The position numbers were made by a program, and so were the translations under genes. A DNA stretch of 64,000 nt from Dryas octopetala. Lineage: Eukaryota > Streptophyta > Magnoliopsida > Rosales > Rosaceae. The DNA is taken from contig OY992838.1 of NCBI GenBank assembly GCA_963921425.1, positions 186,001 through 250,000 of the forward strand, written 5' to 3'. The notes beneath the pieces are model-generated. The model was not told the origin of the DNA. It saw only the letters and a program-made list of their open reading frames with translations, and did no database searches. Below are positions 37,357-47,940 of the stretch, piece after piece. The stretch's first letter is position 1; each line of letters begins with the position of its first letter.

Positions 37357-38629
37357 CTGACTAGCTCTACTTATTTGTGGCTTCGCTTTCACAATAATAG
37401 ATCCATCCGTGAAAGAAAGAGCGGAAGAGTTTCTCAAGCATATATTTCTGGGCATTTTGTGGACAAATTAATTAATTTAATTGTCATCATTTCGTTTACC
37501 TCAATATAATTTCCCTATGATATGATATGTTGCCGTATATATATAGTAATGATCATTTGTTTACCATAGAACGAGAAATTTTTCGCTCACCTAACCACCC
37601 AGCAATGAATTTTAATGATCAGATCCGTTCATATTTTAGGACATCATTCAAACATCACTTTTGCAAAAAATCAACCAAATCAAAATTGTTTAGTCAGTGT
37701 ATTACTGTTAACATTATTTTAACTTTATCCACGAACTATTTGTCTGCAAATACAGTTTGTCATAAATACATATCTCCTTGTTGATACAGCTAGCATCCAG
37801 ATTCCAGGATATACATTGCTGGATGCTTGCTGCAAAGGTGAAGCACAATTTATTGTCATTTATTGACAAACCCACAATTTACATCCAAACAAATTCAATT
37901 TTAACAAAATGAAAAAGAAAATACAAGTAATTTTTTCTGGCAGCTAACTAGGGTGATGACCGTGATGGTACCAGTTAAATTTAAAAGAAGAATTTGACGG
38001 ATACGGTAACTTTGTGTAGCAGCAGAAGCAAAAGTCCTTTTGAAATAGAGGTTTTTTTTTTTGGGGTGTCAAGAGGAGGTATTCCCCGAAAAGAGAACAA
38101 GGCCCAAATTAAGAAGATATATGTTGTTGGAACTTAGAAGACTCTGTTCCTTGAACATATCTTGCATGCCTTAGCCCTTTTGAAACCAACTGGCCCAATT
38201 CCTTAAATAAAGTAGTCCAATTCTCAGACCCACAAACATTTAAACGTGCTACACTGAATTTCAATCTATCACCACTTGCGTCTAATTTTTCCACAAAAAT
38301 TTTCAGCTTGCTATGGTATTTACGATAAAATCAAATCTTTTTTAACATAATGCACCAACATATTTGAAACCTTCCAGCCTCCCAGAAAATAATAATTTTC
38401 AATTTTGATGATATGTGACATTAATTAAAAAAAAATTCATGAAAAAATATCACCTGGGCAGGTAGCTACTAGAAGGGATATGAACGCGTTCCTTTGACAA
38501 TCTTGCAATTGATGAGTTTCCTGTGATCTCAGACGACATTGACTTAATGGACTGCGTATGATTGCCTTCCATTTCAAACGCATATATTATTCCAATCTTG
38601 TTTAATATATTGTTGCATATATATTGCAG
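37357..38629. other. OPCL1 copy 1 downstream region
   Basis: Matches the region after copy 2 except for a segment at about 37545-37765 that replaces unrelated sequence in copy 2. That segment contains 'tttgcaaaaaatcaaccaaa', the core motif of the foldback elements at 30063 and 51800. The deletion junction that removed the 5' part of the transporter gene is at 38594-38597. Confidence 0.55.
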
Positions 38630-39357
38630 GCAACCATGCCTTCAAGTGACAAGAAGCCATCCCACGTGCCAATGTGGAGAGGGGTCAAAGCTGCATATGC
38701 AATTATTGCAATGTGCTTGTTTCCCCTAGCAATTGGAGGATATTGGGCCTACGGACACAAGGTATAAATAATACTTATGTCCTCGATCTCCTCCAATTAC
38801 AAGTCTTCATTTTTCGAATAATAGTATGCATGTAAATGCAATTGACTATCTTCTTTTTGAAAAAATAGATACCACCAAATGGGGGGATGCTAACTGCAAT
38901 TTATGAATTCCATGGACGTGACACATCCCAATTGATTCTGGCATTAACGAGCTTATTTATCATAATAAATGCGGTAAGTTCATTCCAAATCTTTGGCATG
39001 CCAATGTTTGATGATATGGAGTCGAAATACATAAAGCGCAAAAACAAACCATGCCCGTGGTGGCTCCGATCGGTGTCTCGAGCCATGTTTGGATACGGGT
39101 GCTTTTTTATAGCGGTGGCAATTCCATTCCTAGGGAGCTTTGCAGGTCTGATAGGAGGGATTGCCATTCCAATTACCTTCGCTTATCCTTGTTTTCTGTG
39201 GTTAAAGATTAAGAAGCCCAAAAGGTATAGCATCATGTGGTGCCTCAATTGGGGACTTGGTGTTTCTGGCACCATTCTCAGTATTATACTCATTGCCGCC
39301 GGGATTTATGTTGTCATTGATACTGGAATTCAAGTCAGCTTTTTTAAGCCTCAGTAA
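38630..39357 (+). pseudogene. Truncated lysine/histidine transporter-like gene (last two exons only)
   Basis: Exons 38630-38761 and 38869-39357 encode the same 206 C-terminal residues as exons 3-4 of the intact gene at 47941-50385. Both have intact splice sites and stop. Everything upstream (promoter, exons 1 and 2) is missing because of a 2.7-kb deletion relative to the intact copy. The remnant covers roughly the last four or five membrane segments, so an independent transporter is unlikely. The coding bases look identical to the intact copy, so the deletion is recent or the region has been homogenised. Confidence 0.9.
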
Positions 39358-39814
39358 TTAATATATCCATCTGTAATTATCTCATCTATATATGTATAAT
39401 ATATTCACTTCATTAATTAGGATTGTCCCATATTCCACTTTTTCATACTGCAGGTACGTACTTGTATGTTTGTGACAGTACTACTTAATAAATCTGAATT
39501 TTTTTTGGGTCATTGATTTTCTGTTTTCCCATATATGCTGTACAGTTGTTCCATCTGTTTTTTAAGCATTGGACTGAGTAATGACGAATAAGTGATATTT
39601 CTAAGTAGCTAGAAACAAGACATGTACAAATTGTGGAACTCTTGTTACAACTTTATGTATAATAAAATAGTAATGAGCAAAGCAAAAAATTAATATAGCA
39701 CTACAGGTGTTTCACCTACTCGATCATGAATCATCATGCCCCACTCAGACTGATGACCAAAAAAAAAAAAATCACCTACTCAGACTGGAAAAATTAATAT
39801 AGCAAAAAATTAAA
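39358..39814. other. End of duplication copy 1 and filler junction
   Basis: To 39714 the sequence follows the 3' flank of the intact transporter gene. 39711-39735 matches 52591-52615, upstream of the next transporter gene. 39736-39814 is unmatched filler containing echoes of neighbouring sequence (aattaatatagcaaaaaatt, repeated 'ctcagactg'). Confidence 0.6.
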
Positions 39815-40080
39815 GGGAAAAATTTTCAAACAGGACACCTATTTTGGGGTCAATCTTAGTTTAGGACACCAGTTTGGGTTTGTCTTAGTGTAGGACACAT
39901 ATTTAGGGTTTGTGTTAGTTTAGGACAATCCGTCAACTCCGTTAACTTTTCTGTCCAAAAAGGGATAATTTGGTCATTTTATATTTTTAAAACAAATAAA
40001 AACTGAAAAAAAACAAAAAAATTACAACTAAAAAACTAAAAAGATTAAAATTGAAAAAAAAAAACAAAAGAATTAAACTT

Positions 40081-40083
<3 letters not shown>

Positions 40084-40140
<57 letters not shown>
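40084..40140. repeat. (CT)n microsatellite in the Pack-MULE
   Basis: About 57 bases of uninterrupted CT dinucleotide directly followed by a G-rich block. Confidence 0.95.
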
Positions 40141-40142
<2 letters not shown>

Positions 40143-40576
40143 GGCTGGGTGGGGGGGCTTGCGAAGGGGCGGGGCAGGCTGGGTTGGGGTGAAGGGGGGT
40201 GGTCGGGGAGGGGCTAGGTTGGGTTGGGGAGAGAGAGGCAGGGGTGGTTCTGGGTGGGGAAGAAGAAAGCGAGCGGGCGGGCGGGCGGGGGGGGGGGGGC
40301 CTGGTGCTGGGTGGGGGGTGCGACGAGGGCTGGGGCTGGGGGGAGGGGGTGCGACGGGGGCTGGGGCTAGGGAGTGTGACGGGGCTGGGGGTGGGGAAGA
40401 AGAAATAAACCTGAGCGGGGGAGGGAGTGGGAGAAGGAGAGGCAGGAGGGAGAGGAGCGGCCAGGCAGAAGCACCAGGGGCAGCGCCCCCTCCCCCCTGG
40501 AACAAAGGCTTGAGTTGTGTTTGAGGAGAGAGAAGAGAGAGGATGCGGAGTCAGTGGTGCTGTATGTGCCATATCA

Positions 40577-41065
40577 TCAATGGGGGTCCAAGTTAGAGTG
40601 ATCATTACCAATTGTGCTGGGGTTGACAGAACCAAATGCAAGTAGCTCCTCATCACACTCAAATTTGGCCATTTCTTTTTCTTCGAGCGTAACCCAAGCT
40701 TCAATACCATCCCCTTTTTTTGTATCCACCAACAAAATTAGGTTCTTGTAGTCGTTTCGCTGGCTAGTGGCCCATACAGGTTTCCCCACCCAAAATCCAT
40801 TTCATAAATAGGGAGCTTGCACAAACTTGTGGTCCAATAAAGATTGATGCCGCCCTTGGTGTTCTTAAAGAGATCACCTCTCTCTCTCAGACACTCAGAG
40901 ACCACCAAGAATCCATCATCACCTTTAAACCTGTTTGCCTTGTCACTGCAAAATCTTCTTAATCCTTTCCTCATAGTAATTCTGTCTCGGTTTCTTTGAA
41001 TACCAAAGGAACTGACCAAAACCAATTCCCCACAGCATTTTCGGGTATTTTTGGGACCATTCTCC
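40577..41065 (-). pseudogene. Captured fragment of a BAHD acyltransferase (vinorine synthase-like)
   Basis: On the minus strand, pieces in different frames give the C-terminal part of a BAHD enzyme: IPENAVGNWFWSVPL, then KANRFKGDDGFLVVSE, then the diagnostic DFGWG motif, then KPVWATSQRNDYKNLILL and GDGIEAWVTLEEKEMAKFE up to ELLAFGSVNPS. At least two frameshifts are visible: one after the KETETEL region near 41000, and one immediately after DFGWG near 40785. The N-terminal half with the HxxxD catalytic motif is absent. BAHD enzymes transfer acyl groups from CoA esters to alcohols and amines. This is a transduplicated fragment, not a gene. Confidence 0.88.
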
Positions 41066-41656
41066 GTCGCAGGTTCACCATTTGGGATAGTGGGAGAAGA
41101 AGAAAGCGGGCAGGGGGGGCTGGTGCTGGGTGAGGGGTGTGACGGGGGCCGGGGCTGGGGGGAGGGGGTGCGATGGGGGCTAGGGGTGGAGGGTGTGACT
41201 GGGCCGGGGCGGGGGCGGAGGCTGGGGGGAGGGGGGTGAACCAGATCTACTGCATCTTTTTTTTTTTTTTGCTTTTTTTTTTGTTATTAGTTTTAATCTA
41301 TTTTAAATTAATTTTTAGTTTTAAACTTTTTAATGATTTTTTTAGTTTTTTTTCTTTTTTCTTTAATTTTTATTTGTTTTAAAAATATAAAATAATCAAA
41401 TTATCTCTTTTTTGACGGAAAAGTTAACGGAGTTGACGGATTGTCCTAAACTAACACAAACCCTAAATATGTGTCCTACACTAAGACAAACCCAAACTGG
41501 TGTCCTAAACTAAGATTGACCCCAAAATAGGTGTCCTGTTTGAAAATTTTTCCCAAAATTAAAATAGATAGAGGATCTTAGTACAGTACAAAAGGCTTTT
41601 TGCATTGGACACTGGAAGCAAAAGAAGGGACTCAGACTCGATCAGACTCTAATCCC

Positions 41657-44600
41657 ATGGCACACATGAGCAGTCCGACGGTGGTGGTCGACCCCAGAAG
41701 TGGCTTCTGCAACTCCAATTCGACCTTCTACAGCAAGCGCAAGTCAATCCCACTCCCACCCAACCCTTCCCTGGACATCACCACTTTCATTTCGTCTCAG
41801 GCCCACCACGGCAAACTCGCCTTCATCGACGCCTCCACCGGCCGCCAACTCACCTACTCCGATCTCTGGCGCGCCGTCGATTCGGTTGCCTCATGTCTCT
41901 CCGACATGGGCATCCGAAAAGGCCACGTCATCCTCATCTTGTCCCCCAACTCGATCTTCTTCCCGGTAGTGTGCCTGGCCGTAATGTCACTGGGCGCGAT
42001 TATAACAACCACCAACCCCCTCAACACCGCGCGCGAAATCGGCAAGCAAATTGCCGATTCGAAGCCAGTCCTGGCCTTCACTACTCGGCAACTCGTCCCC
42101 AAACTTGACTCCATGTCCTCCATCGTGGTGATGGATGATGAGGAGGATGGTTTTTATTCTGATAAATTGAAGGTGTCCACTAGTTTGGGGGAGATGATGA
42201 AAAGGCAGCCGAGCGGGAGTCGATTTAGGGAAGCGATCTGGCAGGATGATACGGCAACTCTGCTCTACTCGTCGGGAACCACCGGAGCGAGTAAAGGTGT
42301 GGTGTCGTCGCACAGGAACTTGATAGCGATGGTCCGGACCGTTCTTGGGCGGCTCTCTTCAGTGGAGGCGGAGCAAACGGTCTTGTGCACGGTTCCGATG
42401 TTCCACATCTACGGCTTAACAGCGTTCGCCACGGGGTTCCTGGCATCGGGATCAACAATCGTGGTGCTCTCCAAGTTCGAGATTCACAACATGCTTTCGG
42501 CCATCGGCAAGTACCGTGTGAGTTACCTGCCGCTGGTGCCTCCGATACTGGTAGCGCTGGTGAACGGGGCCGATCAGATAAAGGCCAAGTACGACCTCAG
42601 TTCCCTGCACACGGTTCTGTCGGGTGGAGCCCCACTCAGCAAGGAAGTCATTGAGGGGTTCTTGCACAAGTATCCGACGGTGTCCATTCTTCAGGGCTAC
42701 GCATTGACTGAATCGACGGGCGTGGGAGCCTCAACTGACTCGATCGAGGAGAGTCGGAGGTATGGCACGGCGGGGCTGTTGTCGCCCATCTTGGAGGCCA
42801 AGATTGTCGACCCGGTAAGTGCTCAGCCTCTGCCAGTCAATCGAAGGGGTGAGCTTTGGCTCAAAGGTCCCACCATCATGAAAGGTACACTATTTGCGTT
42901 AACTACTTTCTCACCTTTCTTCTTTCTTTCTGTCTTGCTTTTTATTGTTTTTTAGTGATCGTCAAATATAACTTAATTCAATAATGATAGTGTCACTAAC
43001 TCACTACTCACTAGCAGTGCCGGCCCTGAAGGGGGGGCACCGATTGCGACCGTCCAGGCCCACCTTCAAATTTTTATATTATGTATATATTAATATATAT
43101 ATATATTAAAAAAATAGTTGTTTGGTCTATTTATAATGTCTTCGTTGCAATTAAGTCATTTTACTTATTGTGTCAGAGTTGTAGTTATTTAGTTTATTTC
43201 TTTAGGCTTAGGCCCCTCTTTGTACTAAAAAAAAAACTAGGTTCTTCTAAGATATAAAGTTTGGATTCTGCAACATATTTTTCCTTGATTATTAGTTGAA
43301 AACCACCTTTTTATTTCCTTAATTTGTGTTTGGCCAACTTGCTTCATTTTTCTTTGGCTTCTCACGTGAATCACAAGAGAAGTAAGCCAACATCCTCATC
43401 TGCATGGCAATGGATCCTTTTTGCCCTTGGCTTTACACCTTTTTTTTTTCATCAAAAACACATATCTTCTTTCTGGAAAGTTGGATTCAAAGAGCATGTT
43501 TGCTTTGAATTGGCAAAGACGGATCTCTGCCTCTCCATATAGTCTTGTGGAAAACTGGTTTTTTTTTTTTTTTTGGTTCTCCACAGACTCTTGGTCTCAT
43601 TAAGGCAAGAAGGTAATTAATGTTTGAGTGTGTGTTTTTTCCTTTTAATTTTTCTCTTATATTCTTATAAATTATTTTTTTTCAATTATTTTCTTGACGT
43701 TCAACCAAAAATTTTCTAATTGATTTCTTGATATGATCGACAATTTCCTAATTGATTTATTGTCAATTGTGAATTATTTTGCAAAAGATTTTATTAAAGG
43801 CTCAATTTAAATTTCGCCCCGGGCCTTCCAAAAGTCAGGACCGGCCCTACTCACTAGCAATAACAATATTTTAAAAATCACGAGACACAAACAGTTGTAA
43901 ATTACTTACTTCCCTAGGTAGAGTTGGATCATGTGAGTGATTGAGATAAATTTAATTTATTATGCACGTAGTTGGACCATGTGTTTCAGTTTCATATATA
44001 TAATTCATTTTTTGTATTTAATTGACAGTGGATATCTGTTTTGATCTTAATAAATTTTGATTATAGTGGGATGGAATGATGGATAGAGTAGTGGTACTAC
44101 TTACTAGTGTTGGTAATTAACTTGGTACAAGTGCGTACTGCAGGGTATTTCAGTAACGCAGAAGCCACAGCATCAACCCTTGATTCAGAAGGATGGTTAA
44201 GAACAGGAGACCTCTGCTACATTGATGAGGATGGATTCATTTTTGTCGTTGATAGGTTGAAGGAGCTCATTAAATACAAGGGATATCAGGTACTAGATAT
44301 ACATTTATTAATGTATGGCTCGCACAATACTGATTATTTGATTGCTTTGCCGTCCTCAATTTTATATATATATAGAGAGATTTTAATTAAAACAATACGT
44401 ATATATGCTTATAAAATAATTAAGTAACAAATCATTTAAGAAATCTATGAGCCTCTCCAAGAGATTCTCTAAATCCCACCTTGTTGACCTATGTGGCAAT
44501 TTGAAGAGTGAAAATTAAATAATGGCAAAAAAAAAAAAAAAAGAGTGAAAATTGAAGAGTGAAAATAGTCTCTTCAAATTTAAACAAAATTAATATTTTT

Positions 44601-45725
44601 TTGACTTTATATCTTTTTTAAATTAATATTTTAATAATAAGAAGAGCATAATTCACTCTTCAAATTTGATTAGTTGATCTTGGGTCCCTATTTTGAAGAG
44701 TTCATTTGAAGAGTTTGTTAGAGTAAATTTTTCCTACGTGGCACAGCAAATGGAGCATCCAAAATCATTTGAAGAGTCTGTTGGAGATGCTCTTACATAC
44801 TTGAACATGATAATACAATCTAATTGGATGAAAATATATACATAAATATATATATATATATGTATAAAAGGGGTGGAATATATGACTACTGATGAACATG
44901 ATTTTGTCTTATATTGTGGATGTGGTTATAGGTCCCCCCAGCGGAATTAGAGTCTTTATTACTCACTCATCCTCAAATTGCTGATGCTGCTGTTATACCG
45001 TAAGTACTCTCTTTATTCTCGGAATCAATCTCCATGCATTGTATTTGTGAATGCAAATACAAAGTGCAGCTTAGCAGTTAGCTGTGCTTATTTTTGGAAA
45101 CTAATCCCTTACATTTAAGTTCATTACAAGTTATACTGTGATCAGTCTGTGCATATATGTGATGTCTTAATTATATTGAATGTATGTGTGGTGTCTAATA
45201 TGTGGTATATACAAATACAAATAGTATTACGTAGTACTAGCTAGCAAGTAGCAAATTAAAGACACAAATTGTGTCACACAATATATATCTGCAGACCGTT
45301 TTCCTTTACTCTAGAATCTAGATAATGATCAATTTACTAATTATTTAAATTACTGAAACAATAATGTATGTGGTTGTCAGATTTCCTGATGCAAAGGTTG
45401 GGCAGTATCCCATGGCCTATGTTGTAAGAAAAGCCTCAAGTAATTTGTCAGAGAATGCTGTCATGGACTTTGTGGCGAGTCAGGTGAGTCACTCTTATTT
45501 GTTAAGTGTTTTGGTAGTTACAAACTTAACAGGACAACCTTTTGTCTTAAATTGAAAAATGTCTAATATTCAGTTAATCTAATTTGTTATATGTTGATAC
45601 AGGTTGCTCCTTACAAGAGAATTAGGAGAGTGGCATTTATAGGTTCCATACCTAAGAATCCATCCGGGAAGATTCTGAGGAAGGATCTTATTCAGCTTGC
45701 AACTTCTTCTACTTCTAAACTTTGA
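41657..45725 (+). CDS. OPC-8:0 CoA ligase-like, copy 2 (asymmetrically evolved duplicate)
   Basis: Five exons: 41657-42884, 44144-44289, 44932-44999, 45381-45483 and 45603-45725. They give 1,668 nt, 555 residues, the same architecture as copy 1 and the same SKL peroxisomal signal. Exon 1 differs from copy 1 by eleven amino acids and only one silent change. The changes include Gly349 to Ala in the conserved GYGLTES motif (GYALTES here), Ala to Thr and Leu to Phe in the [11 protein letters not shown] region, and Thr to Arg before GELWLKGP. At essentially every changed site copy 1 has the residue remembered in Arabidopsis OPCL1. Homology to copy 1 stops ~90 bp before the ATG, so the native promoter was not duplicated, and a MULE sits there. 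The ORF is intact, but expression and activity are doubtful. Intron 1 holds an 835-bp hAT-like element. Confidence 0.88.
43015..43849. mobile_element. 835-bp hAT-like element in OPCL1 copy 2 intron 1
   Basis: Ends CAGTGCCGGCCCTGA and the inverse of TAGGGCCGGTCCTGA, flanked by the 8-bp duplication CTCACTAG (43007-43014 and 43850-43857). Termini and duplication size fit hAT. No transposase is encoded, so it is non-autonomous. The matching intron of copy 1 shows the empty site. Confidence 0.9.
44449..44792. mobile_element. MITE in OPCL1 copy 2 intron 2
   Basis: 344 bp with inverted termini (GAGCCTCTCCAAGAGATTCT ... TGTTGGAGATGCTC). It is the fuller version of the deleted element at 36247-36408. 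Internal 'tgaagag' motifs recur in both orientations. Confidence 0.55.
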
Positions 45726-47940
45726 CTGACTAGCTCTACTTATTTGTGGCTTCGCTTTCACAATAATAGATCCATCCGTGAAAGAAAGAGCGGAAGAGTT
45801 TCTCAGGCATATATTTCTGGGCATTTTGTGGATAAATTAATTAATTTAATTGTCATCATTTCGGTTACCTCAATATAATTTCCCTATGATATGATATGCT
45901 GCTATATATATATATATGTATATATATGTATGTATGTCCCAGAGCATGATTGACTGCATCAACCATCTTTACTTTCCAAAATCTTGAATTTCTTATCAAC
46001 TTTATGGAGTTTTTTTTCGTTAATTGCTATGCTTGGCCTCATATACATTTCTCCTTGTTGATACAGCTAGCATCCAGATTCCAGGTATACATTGCTGGAT
46101 GCTAGCTGCTAGCTGCTAGCTGCAAAGGTGAAGCACAATTTATTGTCATTTATTGACAAACCTTCAATTTACACCCAAACAAATTCAATTTTAACAAAAT
46201 GAAAAGGTAAAAACAAGTAATTTTTTCTGGCAGCTAATTAGTGTGATGACCGTGATGGTACCAGTTAAATTTAAAAGAAGAATTTGACGGATATGGCAAC
46301 TTTGTGTAGCAGCAGAAGCAAAAGTCCTTGTGATATAGAGGGGTTTTTTTTTTTTTTTTTTGGGGGTCAAGAGGAGAACAAGGCCCAAATTAAGAAGATA
46401 TATGTTGTTGGAACTTAGAAGACTCTGTTCCTTGAACATATCTTGCTTGCCTTAGCCCTTTTGAAACCAACTGGCCCAATTCCTTAAATAAAGTAGTCCA
46501 ATTCTCAGACCCACAAACATTTAAATGTGCTACACTGAATTTCAATCTATCACTACTTGCGTCTAATTTTTCCACAAAAATTTTCAGCTTGCTATGGTGT
46601 TTACGATAAAATCAAATCTTTTTTAACATAATGCACCAACATATTTGAAAGCTTCCAGCCTCCCAGAAAATAATAATTTTCAATTTTGATGATATGTGAC
46701 ATTAATTACAAAAAAATTCATGAAAAAATATAACCTGGGCAGGTAGCTACTAGAAGGGATATGAACGCGTTCCTTTGACAATCTTGCAATTCATGATGAG
46801 TTTCCTGTGATCTCAGACATTGACTTAATGGACTGCGTATGATTGTCATTAATTGATATAGAAATTAGAAAACTATTGCCTTCCATTGCAAACGCATATA
46901 TTATTCCAATCCCAGAATCGTGGAATTACATGAAAAATATATTGTTGCATCGTTTTTCAAACTTTCTGGAAGGATGGTGCTTTCAGACGGTCCACATGGC
47001 AAAGAGCTAGACCCATTTTTTACTATAATATGCCATCAAAGAAAAGGAAAAATGAATGCTATTTCAAATTGTATATTTAAGTGAGAAACTACGTGTTACA
47101 GTTACAATAACTGATCCAGGCACCCAGCTATGATCATGATCGTATAACGGGGGGAAAAGACGTCCACCCACTATGAGCTTTTTGGTAAGCTACAAATGAA
47201 AAAGGCACTCGATCCATATTAAATTATAGCATATATCCTCTAAACAATCAGTTATAAGATGATCTAAACAAATATCAAAGGGATTTTAATTGACTAAAAT
47301 CTGGTCTAACTAATTGATCGATCACAAGGCAATACGTACCGTTAGGAAGCTAATTAAGCCAGTAATCCAATTAATTCGTAAACAAACTGATATAGTACGT
47401 ACTTCATGAGATTATACTTAGTCCAAGTCACGCAGAAAAGACCTTCCCCACATTATGACAGAACAAAGTAATAATATTATATAAATTATATAAAATATAT
47501 ATGGATGCCCTTCTTCTATATCTTTATTAGTTTAAGATTTTTGTAGAAATAAGAGCACAACATATATATATCAAATTGTCAAACGACATGGGATAGAAGA
47601 AAGAAATTACCCTTTGAGGAAATGGAAATTAAGCCTTTTAGTCAATGTCAAACTTGTAGCTGGGCGCGTTAATAAGTAGTGGATGATTTGATTCCAAACA
47701 TATATATGGTAGCGCCGGTCAACAAAAGTTGTCGACCCAGAAATATTAAAGTCATGACTCATGACCCATGACCCAATTAACAATATGCATTATGATATGT
47801 TTGTGCAAGAAATTAAGACTTATGGTATGTCTATATATTATGCTAAGCCTTGGCCGGCTATTGAATCATATTAAGTGTACGTAGTACGCAGTGTGAAGCT
47901 GGCTACCTAGCTAGCACTGAGTAATTCGTTAATAGTGGAT
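45726..47940. promoter_or_regulatory. Intergenic region and promoter of the intact transporter gene
   Basis: The left half (to 46911) is shared with the copy 1 flank. From 46912 onward it is the part deleted in copy 1 and should contain the transporter promoter. A short (ctagctg)n array lies near 46104-46123. No other gene is supported. Confidence 0.5.

Larger units (their letters stand above)
39815..41554. mobile_element. Pack-MULE, 1.74 kb, with captured BAHD acyltransferase fragment
   Basis: Terminal inverted repeats of about 190 bp, apparently identical over the first ~145 bp (start GGGAAAAATTTTCAAACAGG). AAAATTAAA is duplicated on both sides (39806-39814 and 41555-41563). Long TIRs plus a 9-bp duplication define a Mutator-like element. 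There is no transposase. The interior carries a (CT)n tract (40084-40140), very G-rich blocks (40141-40500 and 41100-41240) and a fragment of a host acyltransferase gene. It lies about 100 bp upstream of OPCL1 copy 2, in what would be its promoter. Confidence 0.9.

Noticed and set aside
38630-39357. An independent short transporter gene
   Set aside because: It lacks the first half of the permease domain and any promoter; it is best explained as a deletion remnant.
39987-40710. 172- and 221-codon Pro/Arg-rich ORFs in the MULE
   Set aside because: They arise from the CT microsatellite and the G-rich block; no domain and no protein-like composition.
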